DNA of 64,000 bases from Desulfosporosinus fructosivorans (GCF_004766045.1 NZ_SPQQ01000004.1:310001-374000); one strand, 5' to 3'; positions 35,535 to 45,148 are shown, counted from the stretch's first letter. Numbers and translations: made by a program. Notes: generated from the sequence alone by a model not told the origin.

Positions 35535-36302
35535 CTACTCCTCTTCCGTGAATTCCCATGCTTTCGGCGTAGGAAATATCATAATATCACTCAGGACAGT
35601 CAGTTGTTCAGCGCGGACTTTTCCGGATTGCAGAAGTTCTAATAACGCAAGAAAGGAGACAACCATTTCCATTCGGGATCCGATCCGCATGAGCTGGTAA
35701 AAACGCATCCCTTTCGGATGGAGAAGAACCCGCCGCAAAACATCCGCAAGCATCACATCAATTGAGATCTCATCTGGTTGAACATGCTGGATTTCCTCCC
35801 CTTTTTCGGCACGTTCGATCACCCGACAAAACGCTTGCCAAAGATCATCGAAGCATACCCCCGTGAGAGGATCCTCAGGCTCAACATTTGCCAGTAACTC
35901 CTGCACGTCAACCTCACGGCAATAAGATCGTCCTGACGAGGTTTCTATCCCCTCTAACACTTGCGCCGCCTGCTTAAACGTCCGGTAAGCGAGTAAGCGT
36001 TCGACCAGTTCCTGACGTAAGTCTTCCTCTCCTACTTCACCTTGTTCAGTTTTTGGAGGTTTCGGCAAAAGTTCCCTTGATTTAATGTAAAGTAATTGGG
36101 CCGCGAGAACTAGAAATTCTGTAGTGAATTCCATGTCCATAGGCCCCATCTGGCGTACGGCTTCCACAAACTGGTCGGCAATACGCGCAATCGGGATATC
36201 ATAAATATCAACTTTTTCTTGTTGAATAAGGGTCAACAGCAAATCAAGTGGACCGGTGTAAGCTGGTAGATCAACCTGGGGAATGGTTTGTTCGCTATCC
36301 AT
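35535..36302 (-). CDS. scpA: Segregation and condensation protein A
   Basis: 255 residues. YTGPLDLLLTLIQQEKVDIYDI is the kleisin N-terminus that binds SMC, ILAAQLLYIKSRELLPK is the following helix, and a C-terminal winged helix is present. It starts one base after the trpS stop with no clear ribosome site, implying translational coupling to trpS. Confidence 0.92.
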   Translation of the reverse strand: MDSEQTIPQVDLPAYTGPLDLLLTLIQQEKVDIYDIPIARIADQFVEAVRQMGPMDMEFTTEFLVLAAQLLYIKSRELLPKPPKTEQGEVGEEDLRQELVERLLAYRTFKQAAQVLEGIETSSGRSYCREVDVQELLANVEPEDPLTGVCFDDLWQAFCRVIERAEKGEEIQHVQPDEISIDVMLADVLRRVLLHPKGMRFYQLMRIGSRMEMVVSFLALLELLQSGKVRAEQLTVLSDIMIFPTPKAWEFTEEE

Positions 36303-37277
36303 TTACAGGCCCATGACGCAGCGTACTTCTTTCATTGTCTCCGAGGCAGTTATCCGAGCACGTTCGGCGCCTTCTTCGAGGACCTTATCCACGCGACCAG
36401 GTTCCGCCCAATAATCTCGACGTTCTCTGAATGGGCTAATTAACTTCTCCAAGTTTTCCGCTAAATGTCGTTTACAAGCGACACAACCAACTTTTCCTGC
36501 GCGGCAATTTTCTTCAATTTCTGCGACTTCAGGTGTGTAAATCTGATGAAACTTAAACACAACGCATACTTCAGGATGACCGGGGTCATCTTTACGGAGC
36601 CGAGCCGGATCAGTCACCATTTGTTGGACTCTTGTTTTAAGCTCCTCAGGGGATGCCGTGAGGGATATTGCGTTATGGTAACTTTTACTCATCTTCCGCC
36701 CGTCAACTCCTGGCAAGAGAGGCACTTTCCCGACAAGATCTTTGGGTTCTGGAAATACCGTTCCGTAGAGATGATTAAAACGGCGTGCAACTTCGCGACA
36801 GAGCTCAACGTGTGGGAGCTGGTCTTCTCCAACCGGTACTACACTCGCTTTATACAGCAAAATGTCAGCTGCCATTAAAAGTGGATACCCTAAGAATCCG
36901 TACGTACCTAAGTCTTTTCCTTGTAGACTTAATTGTTGAATTTGATCTTTATAGGTAGGAACGCGTTCCAACCAAGACAACGGTGTAAACATAGAAAATA
37001 GCAAATGCAGTTCTGAGTGCTCTTTGACCTGGGATTGGACAAAGATAGCGCTTTTCTCAGGATCAATTCCCACACTTAACCAATCTAAAGTAATCTCTCG
37101 TCGTAGACTAGGATAGTCTAATCGGTCTTCATACCCTGTCGTCAAAGCATGTAGATCTACGATGGAAAAATAGCAATTATAGTTTTCTTGTAAGGCAACC
37201 CAGTTTTGGATTACACTTAGGTGTCCAATATGTAGAGCACCCGTAGGACGCATACCACTTAATATTCTTCCTTTCAC
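36303..37277 (-). CDS. trpS: Tryptophanyl-tRNA synthetase
   Basis: 324 residues. Class I signatures GALHIGHL and GRKMSKSYHNAI are intact, with SGMRPTGALHIGHLSVIQNW at the start and LPHVELCREVARRFN in the middle. GTG 37277 is 7 nt from AAGGGG and gives MKGRILSGMRP, matching family N-termini. An ATG at 37310 has none. A short cysteine pattern CRAGKVGCVACK (near 265) is seen in this family. Confidence 0.93.
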   Translation of the reverse strand: MKGRILSGMRPTGALHIGHLSVIQNWVALQENYNCYFSIVDLHALTTGYEDRLDYPSLRREITLDWLSVGIDPEKSAIFVQSQVKEHSELHLLFSMFTPLSWLERVPTYKDQIQQLSLQGKDLGTYGFLGYPLLMAADILLYKASVVPVGEDQLPHVELCREVARRFNHLYGTVFPEPKDLVGKVPLLPGVDGRKMSKSYHNAISLTASPEELKTRVQQMVTDPARLRKDDPGHPEVCVVFKFHQIYTPEVAEIEENCRAGKVGCVACKRHLAENLEKLISPFRERRDYWAEPGRVDKVLEEGAERARITASETMKEVRCVMGL

Positions 37278-37361
37278 GCTAACACCCCTTTTGATTATCA
37301 TAGTAATCACTTAATATAATGTTTGTTAATTAACCTACATCAGATTGATTATGCAACACAG

Positions 37362-38012
37362 TTATCCTAAAAATGGGGTTAAAATCAACGTGATGATTGC
37401 CTGGTAGGCATAGGCAATCCCATATACAGCAGGAAAAAGAACTTTACCTAAAATATCTGTAAAGAGAAGAATGATTAAGATAAACATCCCATACTGCTCT
37501 ATCACACGTAGCTGAGGAGTAAAGCGTTGAGGCAATACGCCTGCGAGAACGCCGAATCCATCAAGCGGAGGAATTGGTAACAGATTAAAGATCCCTAAAC
37601 CTAGATTCATGAACAATGTCGCTTCAAACACATCTCCAATATAGATACTCCACTGTGATCCTTGAATAAAATGCATAGTCAAAATCCAAAGAAACATCAC
37701 CACAAAGGCCACCAGTAAATTCATAATTGAACCGGCCAAAGAAACCATTATTTGCCCACGCCTTTTATCGCCTCTGTAGTATTGTGGGTTGGTCATCACT
37801 GGCTTAGCCCAACCGAAGCGGTATAAGAGGGCCATAAGGGTTCCAAAAAGATCTAAATGGGCGATAGGATTTAAAGTCAAGCGCCCTTGACTACGTGGGG
37901 TTGGGTCACCTAAACGGTCAGCGACCCAAGCATGAGCATACTCATGAAAGGCAAACCCAATCAGTAAGGCTGGAATATTAGCGATAATAGTCGGTAAATC
38001 AAAACCAAGCAA
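37362..38012 (-). CDS. Site-2 protease family (M50) metalloprotease
   Basis: 216 residues with 5-6 membrane segments. FAFHEYAHAWVADRLGDP carries the zinc HExxH near residue 20, and NLLPIPPLDGFGVLAG holds the third ligand. Family enzymes cut membrane-embedded substrates. TTG 38012 follows AAAGGAGCT by about 7 nt. Longer readings overlap the next gene. It follows the tRNA nucleotidyltransferase gene by 16 nt, in one unit with it. Confidence 0.88.
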   Translation of the reverse strand: MLGFDLPTIIANIPALLIGFAFHEYAHAWVADRLGDPTPRSQGRLTLNPIAHLDLFGTLMALLYRFGWAKPVMTNPQYYRGDKRRGQIMVSLAGSIMNLLVAFVVMFLWILTMHFIQGSQWSIYIGDVFEATLFMNLGLGIFNLLPIPPLDGFGVLAGVLPQRFTPQLRVIEQYGMFILIILLFTDILGKVLFPAVYGIAYAYQAIITLILTPFLG

Positions 38013-38028
38013 GTTCTTTAGCTCCTTT

Positions 38029-40581
38029 CTAACGGCGCAGAGTATTAACCCACTGTCGAACAATGCCCTTCTCTTCTTCTGCAGTACATATTCGACCTTC
38101 AAGCCATGCCATGCGCACTCGATCAAGAATTTCTCCTATGCCGGGCCCTTCTTTGATGCCCATCTCCAGAAGTGCTTTTCCATCTAAGGACATGTTAATC
38201 CTCTGACTGGCCTCCAACGCTTCCTCAATTAGCTTGCTAAATCGGCCATCCCGAGCTAAAACCATTACGACGCCCTTTGGGGCTTTATTTACCAATCGGT
38301 CAAGCTCGCTTAAAGTCAATGGTTCCTTTAAAGCCTCGCGCATACGAACAAAGGTCATGGTATCATCTCGAAGGGATTTGTTCAGGCATACTCGCTCGAG
38401 CAATTTACAGATTGCAATCGAGTCCATTTTAGAAAGAGCCATTAACCAACGCGTATTTAAGGACCAACTAGCACAGTCTTCTTGTTCCTCAAAGTCAAAA
38501 TTCCAATCGTACTCCTTACCAAACCACGCCTTAAACAAGCCACTACTAATTAAGGCCCGACCCATCCCCAGATAGTTTATTTCTTTAAAAATAAGCAGAA
38601 TTTCCTCAGTAAATCGTTCAACGCTGAGCTTGGAAAGAACGCCTGATTCTATCGCAGTATATAAAGCCTCTCGAGTTTCTTTGTCTAAATCAAATTGATA
38701 ACGTTCGGAGAAACGTATAGCCCTTAGCATACGAGTTGGGTCATCTATAAAGCTAATATTATGTAAAAAACGAATTTTTCTTTGCTGTAAATCCCGTTTT
38801 CCGCCATAATAATCGACGAGTTCTCCATAATGCTCAGCATTCAAACAAATAGCCATAGAATTAATGGTAAAGTCCCGTCTAAACAAGTCATCACGCAAGC
38901 AGGATTCCTCTACTTGAGGAAGTGCTCCAGGGAAGGAATAATATTCCCAGCGCGTACTAGCTACGTCAAGATGACTCCCATCGGGAAAGATAATCTGGGC
39001 GGTCCCAAACTGTATGTGCTGGGTAAGTTTTCCGTCTGGCATGCGTTTCATCAATGCCGTTGCAAACTGACCACCGCTACCTTCGACAACAAAATCTAGG
39101 TCTTGAGTGGGGACAAATAGAAGCAAGTCTCTGACAAACCCTCCTACAAGATAAACGGAACACCCTTCTTCCTCTGCGGTATCTCGCACTGCTTCAAGGA
39201 TCTTCCTTATTTCCTCTGGTAGGCCTGCTATTAAATCCAAAATATCCTGTCGCATCGCAACACTACGCTCTCGAACAAGTTGCGTTTCCATCGGAACTGA
39301 ACCCCCATGAACGAGGCGCAAAACATCTGAGCGGGAAACGATTCCCACGAGATTTCCTTCTTCAACCACTGGGAGACGCCCAATATCATACTGGACCATC
39401 AAACGCTGGACCTCATCCCAAGGCGCCTCTACATCCACCGTAGTCACTTTCGTCGTCATAAAGCCTTTTACTGGTGCATGTCTCAGGCCGTGTTTAATGG
39501 CTTTATCAACATCACGACGGGAAATAATTCCCACCAAACACTTGTCAACAGTAACCGGGACACCGGTATGCCCATAACGCAGCAAGATTTGTTCAACCTC
39601 GCCAAGCAGTGTCTCCGGGGTCACAGTCTTAACTGGATAACTCATCATATCGCGCACCAAGTAAGGGCGTATCGCGCGGCTCTGGATCCCAATACGTAGT
39701 TGTTTCAACACTACCGATATTTCAGCGTCTTTAATGGTGGCAGAAGCAGCCCTGGCATGACCCGCCCCCCCAAATAACTGTACTATCCCATTGACAGGCA
39801 AACCTCTACCTCTCGAGCGACCCACGACGTATACCCGATTCTCCATTTTGACCAAGAGAAACCAAGTATCAGCGCTTTCAAGTTCCCCTACTCGATGAGC
39901 CAATAATGCAAGCCCGCCGACATACTCCACTGTTTCTGCATACGCTAGATACACTGGTAACCCGTCGAAGAATTCTGTCTGGCCGTGGTCAAGCAGTTCC
40001 TGTAATAGTTCTTTTTGTTCCTCTGCGAGCGGTCTCCGTAAATTTTCGGCAATAACCCCTAAATTCGCTCCTTGCCCCAATAAATAAGCCACAGCTTGAA
40101 CATCTCGAACTGTGGTACTATCAAACAATAGGCTTCCAGTATCATCATAGATTCCAATAGCAATCAACGTTGCTTCAAAACTACTTAAGGGTAACCCAAG
40201 TGCTGCCAATTTCTCAACGAGAATTGTCGCACACGCTCCAACCGTTTCAATAACCATACCTTGTTTGAGTTCACCAGAATAGGGATGGTGGTCATAAATC
40301 TCCACCTGAACACTAGGAAGCTTAGCTAGCTTTTCTCCCAGCAAGCCCGCTCGGCGTAGTTCATGGGTATCTACTAAGATAATCCGCGAAACTTCGTCCA
40401 CGTTAATGTCCTGAGCTTTGCGAAATCGCAATTGATCCTTCGATAGCGCCAAAAAATCTTGAACATAGACGTTAGGTTTTCCGTCCATGACCAACACGCT
40501 GTTTGGGTAAATTTTTTGGGCGGCCACCATCGACGCTAGAGCATCAAAATCGAGTTGGCGATGAGCCAAAATGATATCCAT
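38029..40581 (-). CDS. DHH-CBS-tRNA nucleotidyltransferase fusion (A-adding type)
   Basis: 850 residues with three modules. Residues 1-300 form a DHH/DHHA1 phosphoesterase (IILAHRQLDFDALASM, VEIYDHHPYSG, GGAGHARAASA). Residues 315-430 hold two CBS domains (MSYPVKTVTPETLLGEVEQI; MTTKVTTVDVEAPWDEVQRL). Residues 470-850 form the poly(A) polymerase/CCA family head (YLVGGFVRDLL, TQDLDFVVEG, DDLFRRDFTINSMAI, RMLRAIRFSERYQFDL). In related bacteria this architecture adds A to tRNA 3' ends. No separate CC-adding enzyme is in the window. The domain order is the known one. CBS domains suggest nucleotide sensing. Confidence 0.9.
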   Translation of the reverse strand: MDIILAHRQLDFDALASMVAAQKIYPNSVLVMDGKPNVYVQDFLALSKDQLRFRKAQDINVDEVSRIILVDTHELRRAGLLGEKLAKLPSVQVEIYDHHPYSGELKQGMVIETVGACATILVEKLAALGLPLSSFEATLIAIGIYDDTGSLLFDSTTVRDVQAVAYLLGQGANLGVIAENLRRPLAEEQKELLQELLDHGQTEFFDGLPVYLAYAETVEYVGGLALLAHRVGELESADTWFLLVKMENRVYVVGRSRGRGLPVNGIVQLFGGAGHARAASATIKDAEISVVLKQLRIGIQSRAIRPYLVRDMMSYPVKTVTPETLLGEVEQILLRYGHTGVPVTVDKCLVGIISRRDVDKAIKHGLRHAPVKGFMTTKVTTVDVEAPWDEVQRLMVQYDIGRLPVVEEGNLVGIVSRSDVLRLVHGGSVPMETQLVRERSVAMRQDILDLIAGLPEEIRKILEAVRDTAEEEGCSVYLVGGFVRDLLLFVPTQDLDFVVEGSGGQFATALMKRMPDGKLTQHIQFGTAQIIFPDGSHLDVASTRWEYYSFPGALPQVEESCLRDDLFRRDFTINSMAICLNAEHYGELVDYYGGKRDLQQRKIRFLHNISFIDDPTRMLRAIRFSERYQFDLDKETREALYTAIESGVLSKLSVERFTEEILLIFKEINYLGMGRALISSGLFKAWFGKEYDWNFDFEEQEDCASWSLNTRWLMALSKMDSIAICKLLERVCLNKSLRDDTMTFVRMREALKEPLTLSELDRLVNKAPKGVVMVLARDGRFSKLIEEALEASQRINMSLDGKALLEMGIKEGPGIGEILDRVRMAWLEGRICTAEEEKGIVRQWVNTLRR

Positions 40582-40725
40582 AACTACATCCTCAAATTCC
40601 TTATCAGCAGGATTTTTATAAATTATACCATCATATGCCTGTTTACAGCAACTTCAAAAAGATCGCCAAAAATGGGGAGAATTACACACTCCCCAAACTT
40701 CTCCTCATACTTTAAACTAATTTGC

Positions 40726-41688
40726 CTATTGAAGGCTGGTCTTCGAACGTTCTAAGCGAACCGAACCAGCAGCCATGGAAATATCTAAATCTATTTTTGT
40801 CAATGCATTAGCATACTGTGGACTTACCCAACTTTTATCGTCTAACAGTAATCCTGAGCCCATAAAATTTGTACTTGTGGCCACTCCGTTTAAACGAATG
40901 GTTATCCCAACATTTTCGGGGATGACCAACGTTAGTTTGGAAGCGCCACTATCAATTTTCCCACGGGTGGTAATTCCAGTGTCTCCAAATTCCATTTCGA
41001 AGTTACTTGCACCTGTACTGATTTTAAAATTATCAACCAAAAGGTTACTTAAATCCATCGTTCCGTTGATCGCTCCTGCAGCCACATCTAGGTCATAGTG
41101 TACCTTCCTAGATAAGTTAAGCTCTAAATCACTCCACTTAATGGGATCTGAATTTCTCCCAAATGCCGTGGATGACAATGTTACATCGAGGGTGTCTCCC
41201 GATTGCTGGGTACTTAAGTCCAATACTTCACGCCCAACGGCATCATTCTGTTTTGTGCCTTGATATTTTCCGGTCATAAGCTGAGGTTCACTGACTTCTG
41301 AATCAAGAGCTGTGACATACACCTTAGCTCCCCCCAATTGGAGGTCGACGCTCGCCTTTTTCACATCTGAAGGCAAGGGTACGTTTATTTGCTTAGATTC
41401 TGTCGTTCCAGTATGAAAAAAGTTATTCATTTGACCAGGTAAAGGCTTATCTCCCATAACCATAGAGTATCCCACCATGCTCAGAAGAAACACCAGCAAA
41501 ACCGCACTGAGCGGAATTTTTCGGCTAAACAACAACCCTATTCCTGCTAAAATAAGAATTAGAGGCCATAGGTCCGCGACATGAAACCAGAAACTCCAAG
41601 ATAAAATATCATAGTTAATCAGGAAAAAGATAACCCCAATCGCAATCAGGAGTAGCCCCCGGCTAATGGAAGTAAAAGCTGTTCTCAT
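40726..41688 (-). CDS. LiaF-like membrane protein, cell-wall-stress response
   Basis: 320 residues. Four N-terminal hydrophobic segments (RGLLLIAIGVIFFLINYDIL through VFLLSMVGYS) are followed by a cell-wall-active antibiotics response domain of about 200 beta-rich residues (KKASVDLQLGGAKVYVTALD, GKIDSGASKLTLVIPENVGI). LiaF members repress or tune the LiaSR two-component system, but none is seen here. ATG 41688 overlaps the pspC stop (ATGA), with GGGAAG just upstream. Confidence 0.82.
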   Translation of the reverse strand: MRTAFTSISRGLLLIAIGVIFFLINYDILSWSFWFHVADLWPLILILAGIGLLFSRKIPLSAVLLVFLLSMVGYSMVMGDKPLPGQMNNFFHTGTTESKQINVPLPSDVKKASVDLQLGGAKVYVTALDSEVSEPQLMTGKYQGTKQNDAVGREVLDLSTQQSGDTLDVTLSSTAFGRNSDPIKWSDLELNLSRKVHYDLDVAAGAINGTMDLSNLLVDNFKISTGASNFEMEFGDTGITTRGKIDSGASKLTLVIPENVGITIRLNGVATSTNFMGSGLLLDDKSWVSPQYANALTKIDLDISMAAGSVRLERSKTSLQ

Positions 41689-42161
41689 TTTCTTCCCCCC
41701 CGATAAATAATTGCAAGACCTATTAAGATAAGAAGGAGAGGCCACATTTTGCCCATATCAAACCAATAGGGAAAAAATCGTTCGAACAGGAAATACGCCC
41801 CTAATGCCACTAATATCCCACCCGCCATTTTCGAGCGATTTCCATGATTTTCTTGCATTTCGGGTTTCTCGTACTCCTTCTGCAAGTAAATACCCTTATC
41901 ATTTACATCTGAGACCTTTCCATTGACAACCTCTCCCCTATCGTGGCCGCGATGATCTGTCTGCCCTCCTAGTTCAGCGGGATTCACTGGAACGATTACC
42001 CAAGCAGCCAAGTAGGCTAAGAAACCGACACCCCCTGCAAAGGTTGCAACTATCACAATGAGTCGTACCAAAGTGACATCGACACTGAAATAGTCAGCAA
42101 GTCCTCCACAAACCCCTCCGATCATCTTTTCTCGGCCCGAACGATATAATCTTTCTGTCAT
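41685..42161 (-). CDS. PspC domain membrane protein
   Basis: 158 residues. RLYRSGREKMIGGVCGGLAD and FSVDVTLVRLIVIVATFAGG form the PspC domain (residues 1-60), then an acidic linker, then a C-terminal membrane segment (WPLLLILIGLAIIYRGG). PspC proteins sense envelope damage. The gene overlaps the LiaF-like gene by 4 nt, so the two likely act together. The second copy of the structured element lies 80 nt upstream. Confidence 0.88.
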   Translation of the reverse strand: MTERLYRSGREKMIGGVCGGLADYFSVDVTLVRLIVIVATFAGGVGFLAYLAAWVIVPVNPAELGGQTDHRGHDRGEVVNGKVSDVNDKGIYLQKEYEKPEMQENHGNRSKMAGGILVALGAYFLFERFFPYWFDMGKMWPLLLILIGLAIIYRGGRK

Positions 42162-42240
42162 GTTCTTTTCCTCATTTCTAGATTAATTATTGTCTACACT
42201 CCTATTACGATAATGAGTGCTCAAATGTTTCAGATTAATA

Positions 42241-42350
42241 TAAAGAAAACTCGGCTAGCGCCAAACCCAACAGGTGCCGACGGTAGCCTTAGTTGCACTT
42301 ATGCTACCAGAAAGTATGTAACTGTAAGTTCTACTTTCTGCCTAGTACAA
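42241..42350 (-). ncRNA. Conserved structured element, copy B (upstream of pspC)
   Basis: 110 nt, about 85% identical to 11767-11875. Minus-strand features: hairpin CAGAAAGTA...TACTTTCTG, GCATAAGTGCAACTAAGGC in common, and a terminal TTTGGC-GCTA-GCCGAG stem with TTTTCTTT. It sits between the terminator of the 42408 gene and pspC. Confidence 0.55.
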
Positions 42351-42357
42351 AAAAAAA

Positions 42358-42381
42358 CATCAAACCCCTTTAGGTTTGATG
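42358..42381 (-). terminator. Terminator of the 42408 gene
   Basis: On the minus strand CATCAAACC-TAAAGG-GGTTTGATG is followed by a run of about ten U. Confidence 0.88.
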
Positions 42382-42407
42382 TCCTCATTCAGCGAAAGCA
42401 GCTATCC

Positions 42408-42749
42408 TTAGATACTGGCGTTAATTTCTTCCGTTGCTTGCTCAATCTCCTCAGGGGACATTCCGTCTTTTCCCAGATTGAACTTAATTGCATCGGTCCA
42501 AAAAGCACATTTAGCGCTTATCTTCTTAAACGTTTTGGCAGTAGCTTTACTCTCTTTTGATCTAGCATCAGCATTAGACTGAACTATCGAACAGATATAG
42601 AGAGCTTTAAGACGATTTTCCCGATCAAGATCATTAAAAGTTTGGTTCAGTTCGGCAATAAGATCGCGATAATACTCCGAAAACTCTTCAAAAGGGATTT
42701 CAGTTTCCATTTTTAAGTATTCTTTTAATTTTTCTAGTAGCTTCTCCAA
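42408..42749 (-). CDS. Hypothetical helical protein
   Basis: Not recognised. 113 residues, all-helical and charged (KLLEKLKEYLKMETEIPFEE at the start), with no membrane segment. TTG 42749 is 6 nt from GGAGGG. The C-terminus is acidic (MSPEEIEQATEEINASI). Monocistronic, with a strong terminator. It may be a small accessory or adaptor protein. Confidence 0.6.
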   Translation of the reverse strand: MEKLLEKLKEYLKMETEIPFEEFSEYYRDLIAELNQTFNDLDRENRLKALYICSIVQSNADARSKESKATAKTFKKISAKCAFWTDAIKFNLGKDGMSPEEIEQATEEINASI

Positions 42750-42828
42750 TGTACACCCTCCAAAAAATTCAACCTTATAACAACTTATATATTGTATAAC
42801 TGTTTAATCAAAAAGACAAGAGAATCTA

Positions 42829-43794
42829 TTATTCAAGCCACTTTTTCTTCCAAAAATAGAGCACAACTATCAGGAAGATGGTAGCTGATAACCCATAAAA
42901 ACCCCAGATGCCATAGGGGTGATGAATAAATGGCATGAACTCAAAATTCATACCAAAGTAGCCGGTAAGTAAAGTAATTGGTAAAATGATAGTCGCCACA
43001 AGTGTCAGTACTTTCATTATATCATTCGCCCGATTATCGACAGCTGCCTGATAGGCAGCTCTTAAACTCTCAATCATTTCATGTGTTTGGTGAGCATTAT
43101 TGATTACGCGCTGCATCTCGAAATTTAACTCCTCTTGGAGATCTCCATACTCTGGTTTCTCAATATTCTTTAATCGTCCAAAAACACTTTGATGGGCATT
43201 TATAGATCGTTTTAAGCCCAGTACTTGACGGTGCAAAGAGATAATCTGTTTAAGCTGCCAGGCACGTGAATCTGTCAGAATTTGCTCTTCAATAACATCC
43301 ATTTGATCTTCAATGCTTTCGAGTTGATTTTGATGATGTCGCAATACTCTGAGACCAAACGCGCATGCCAACTCCAGCGGGTTTGTCAGAATGCCGCGCC
43401 CTGCCCATTCGCTCAGGCGTTCCTGATCAGCCCCATTCCACCCTAGCAAAACACAAACTTTTGATGTTAGAAAACAACGAATCGGACGTTCATTCCGTTG
43501 CTCATCGATATCTCGAAAACACATATAATGCACATTCATGCTCAATCGTTCGAAACGAGGGTGAAAAGCCAAAGCACCTTCTTTAGCTGGCTCACTCAGT
43601 TCGACTGCGTCCCTCTCGCGTAAGCGTTCAATCCAATCCGATTGTTGTTCCAGGTGATCTGTCCATAAAAGCGGCACCTGGTCCCAGGCGTCAAGCCCCA
43701 ATACAAAGAGCTTAAACCCATCCTCTACATCAGATTGCGGCTCACTTTCTCGGATTATTTTCATCCCCTGTGAGTTAATATAAAACGCTTCCAT
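42829..43794 (-). CDS. corA: CorA-type magnesium transporter
   Basis: About 321 residues. A long cytoplasmic domain is followed by two C-terminal membrane helices with the signature YFGMNFEFMPF at the pore. ATG 43794 lies about 10 nt from GAAGGAG. An in-frame ATG at 43803 lies too close. It moves Mg2+ or Co2+ across the membrane. No M-box element was identified upstream. The upstream region carries a structured element that reads in the other direction. Confidence 0.88.
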   Translation of the reverse strand: MEAFYINSQGMKIIRESEPQSDVEDGFKLFVLGLDAWDQVPLLWTDHLEQQSDWIERLRERDAVELSEPAKEGALAFHPRFERLSMNVHYMCFRDIDEQRNERPIRCFLTSKVCVLLGWNGADQERLSEWAGRGILTNPLELACAFGLRVLRHHQNQLESIEDQMDVIEEQILTDSRAWQLKQIISLHRQVLGLKRSINAHQSVFGRLKNIEKPEYGDLQEELNFEMQRVINNAHQTHEMIESLRAAYQAAVDNRANDIMKVLTLVATIILPITLLTGYFGMNFEFMPFIHHPYGIWGFYGLSATIFLIVVLYFWKKKWLE

Positions 43795-43867
43795 CCACCA
43801 CATTCTCCTTCAATTAGGATACCAGCTTTTTGCAAGATTATGCTTTTTTATACTATATCATATTGTA

Positions 43868-44018
43868 GGTTCAATTAAGAGGGTCCACGAGAGACACATC
43901 TTCGGCCATGCGTTCATCCGGCTAAACGAAAGCTCATGCAAGCAGGCAAGGTTCCGGACAAATCGGACATCCTTATCCGGTTGCCGGCGGAACACATCCT
44001 TGGATTCCGCCCTCTTTT
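43868..44018 (+). ncRNA. Candidate structured RNA with terminator, upstream of the HAD gene
   Basis: Starting near GAGGG (43879), the plus strand holds several nested stems (for example GGCAA...TTGCC around 43943-43985) and ends GGCGGAA-N12-TTCCGCC-CTCTTTT (43986-44018), a good intrinsic terminator. No protein gene is here. It could be a small RNA or a leader controlling the HAD gene 175 nt downstream. A CTACGACG...CGTCGTAG hairpin follows at 44045. Confidence 0.4.
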
Positions 44019-44192
44019 ACGAAAAATGTTTAACGCCGATTTTGCCTACGACGTCCCGTAAGGCGTCGTAGTGTGAAATTGCGAACCCTCTGGACTTGGA
44101 ATTCCTCGCGTTTTAGATTAGTCGATGTTACACTTTCTGCATACGACATACGATTCATTTTGACTTTGATACTGAAAGGAGATTTTTAGTAC

Positions 44193-44885
44193 ATGATTAA
44201 AGCCGCTATTTTTGATTTGGATGAGCTTATTATTGATTTAGAGAAAATTCATAAGGATGCAGAACGTCAAATTTGTTTAGATTATGGTCATTCCTTTGAT
44301 GCCCTTTCCGAAGCACTCCGGTTAAACTCCTCAGGACTTCGTGAAAATGATATCCTAGAACGGATTAAGCAAGAATTAAAACTAACTGTTTCTTTACCAG
44401 AGATGATTCAAAGAAAACAAGCTCTTTTCGCTGACATGATGAACAAAGAAGTAATTGAGCCCATGCCGGGTGTCCTTGAAGCCATTAACTCTTTGCAGGC
44501 GCACGGTTACCTCTTGGCCCTAACCTCTTCAGGGTCCCGCCCCAGGGTAGAATTAGTTATCCAGAGAATAGGCCTTTGGGATGCCTTTGATATAACGATT
44601 TGTGGTGAAGACGTTCAACATGGCAAACCGAACCCTGAACCTTATCGCCTAACCGCAGAACGACTAAAAATTCTCCCGCACGAAGGAGTCGTTTTTGAAG
44701 ACGCCAGTGTAGGGGTACAATCAGCCAAATCAGCAGGACTTTGGTGCATCGGCGTTCCTAATCCTGCCGCTGCAACCGTTCAAAACTTAAAACAAGCAGA
44801 CCTCGTGCTCCCAGATTTTACTCATTTTTCCCTAGACATGATCCGAGAGACACCACCTCGACCATGCGAGCGACGTACCAAATAA
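44193..44885 (+). CDS. HAD-family hydrolase (beta-phosphoglucomutase-like)
   Basis: 230 residues. MIKAAIFDLDELIIDLEKIH holds the nucleophile Asp and the acid-base Asp, although the usual Gly after the second Asp is Glu. EPMPGVLEAINSLQAHGYLL (cap to core), LTSSGSRPRVELV (motif II), GKPNPEPYRLTAERL (motif III Lys) and FEDASVGVQSAKSAGLWCIG (motif IV) follow. It is probably a sugar-phosphate phosphatase or mutase. The substrate is unknown. AAAGGAG lies 11 nt before the ATG. Confidence 0.85.
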   Translation: MIKAAIFDLDELIIDLEKIHKDAERQICLDYGHSFDALSEALRLNSSGLRENDILERIKQELKLTVSLPEMIQRKQALFADMMNKEVIEPMPGVLEAINSLQAHGYLLALTSSGSRPRVELVIQRIGLWDAFDITICGEDVQHGKPNPEPYRLTAERLKILPHEGVVFEDASVGVQSAKSAGLWCIGVPNPAAATVQNLKQADLVLPDFTHFSLDMIRETPPRPCERRTK

Positions 44886-44961
44886 GGGCTTTAAATCTTC
44901 ATGAGATCGAGCAGAATTCATACCATATAAGCTGCTGTCCTTTTAGTTATGGACAGCAAGA

Positions 44962-44983
44962 AGGGACCTTGTCGAAGGTCCCT
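44962..44983 (+). terminator. Terminator after the HAD gene
   Basis: AGGGACCTT-GTCG-AAGGTCCCT forms a 9-bp stem 76 nt past the stop, preceded by GCTGTCC...GGACAGC at 44931. Confidence 0.6.
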
Positions 44984-45148
44984 CACTTTCCCTCTTTCCT
45001 GCAACGCCTCCAAGCTCTACTTGTTTCCATGTGCGAGGTGGAACACGAAGTGTTCTGTCACTTCCCTATCTCAGGCAAACAACCGTTTTTCGTCCGTGTG
45101 TTTCTGTTCCAAGCCCGGGACGCAGTGCGACACGAGCGCGACATCTAT

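Noticed and set aside
43804..44192. M-box (Mg2+) riboswitch upstream of corA
   Set aside because: The region is structured, but the terminator-bearing element faces the plus strand and no M-box core was found on the minus strand.
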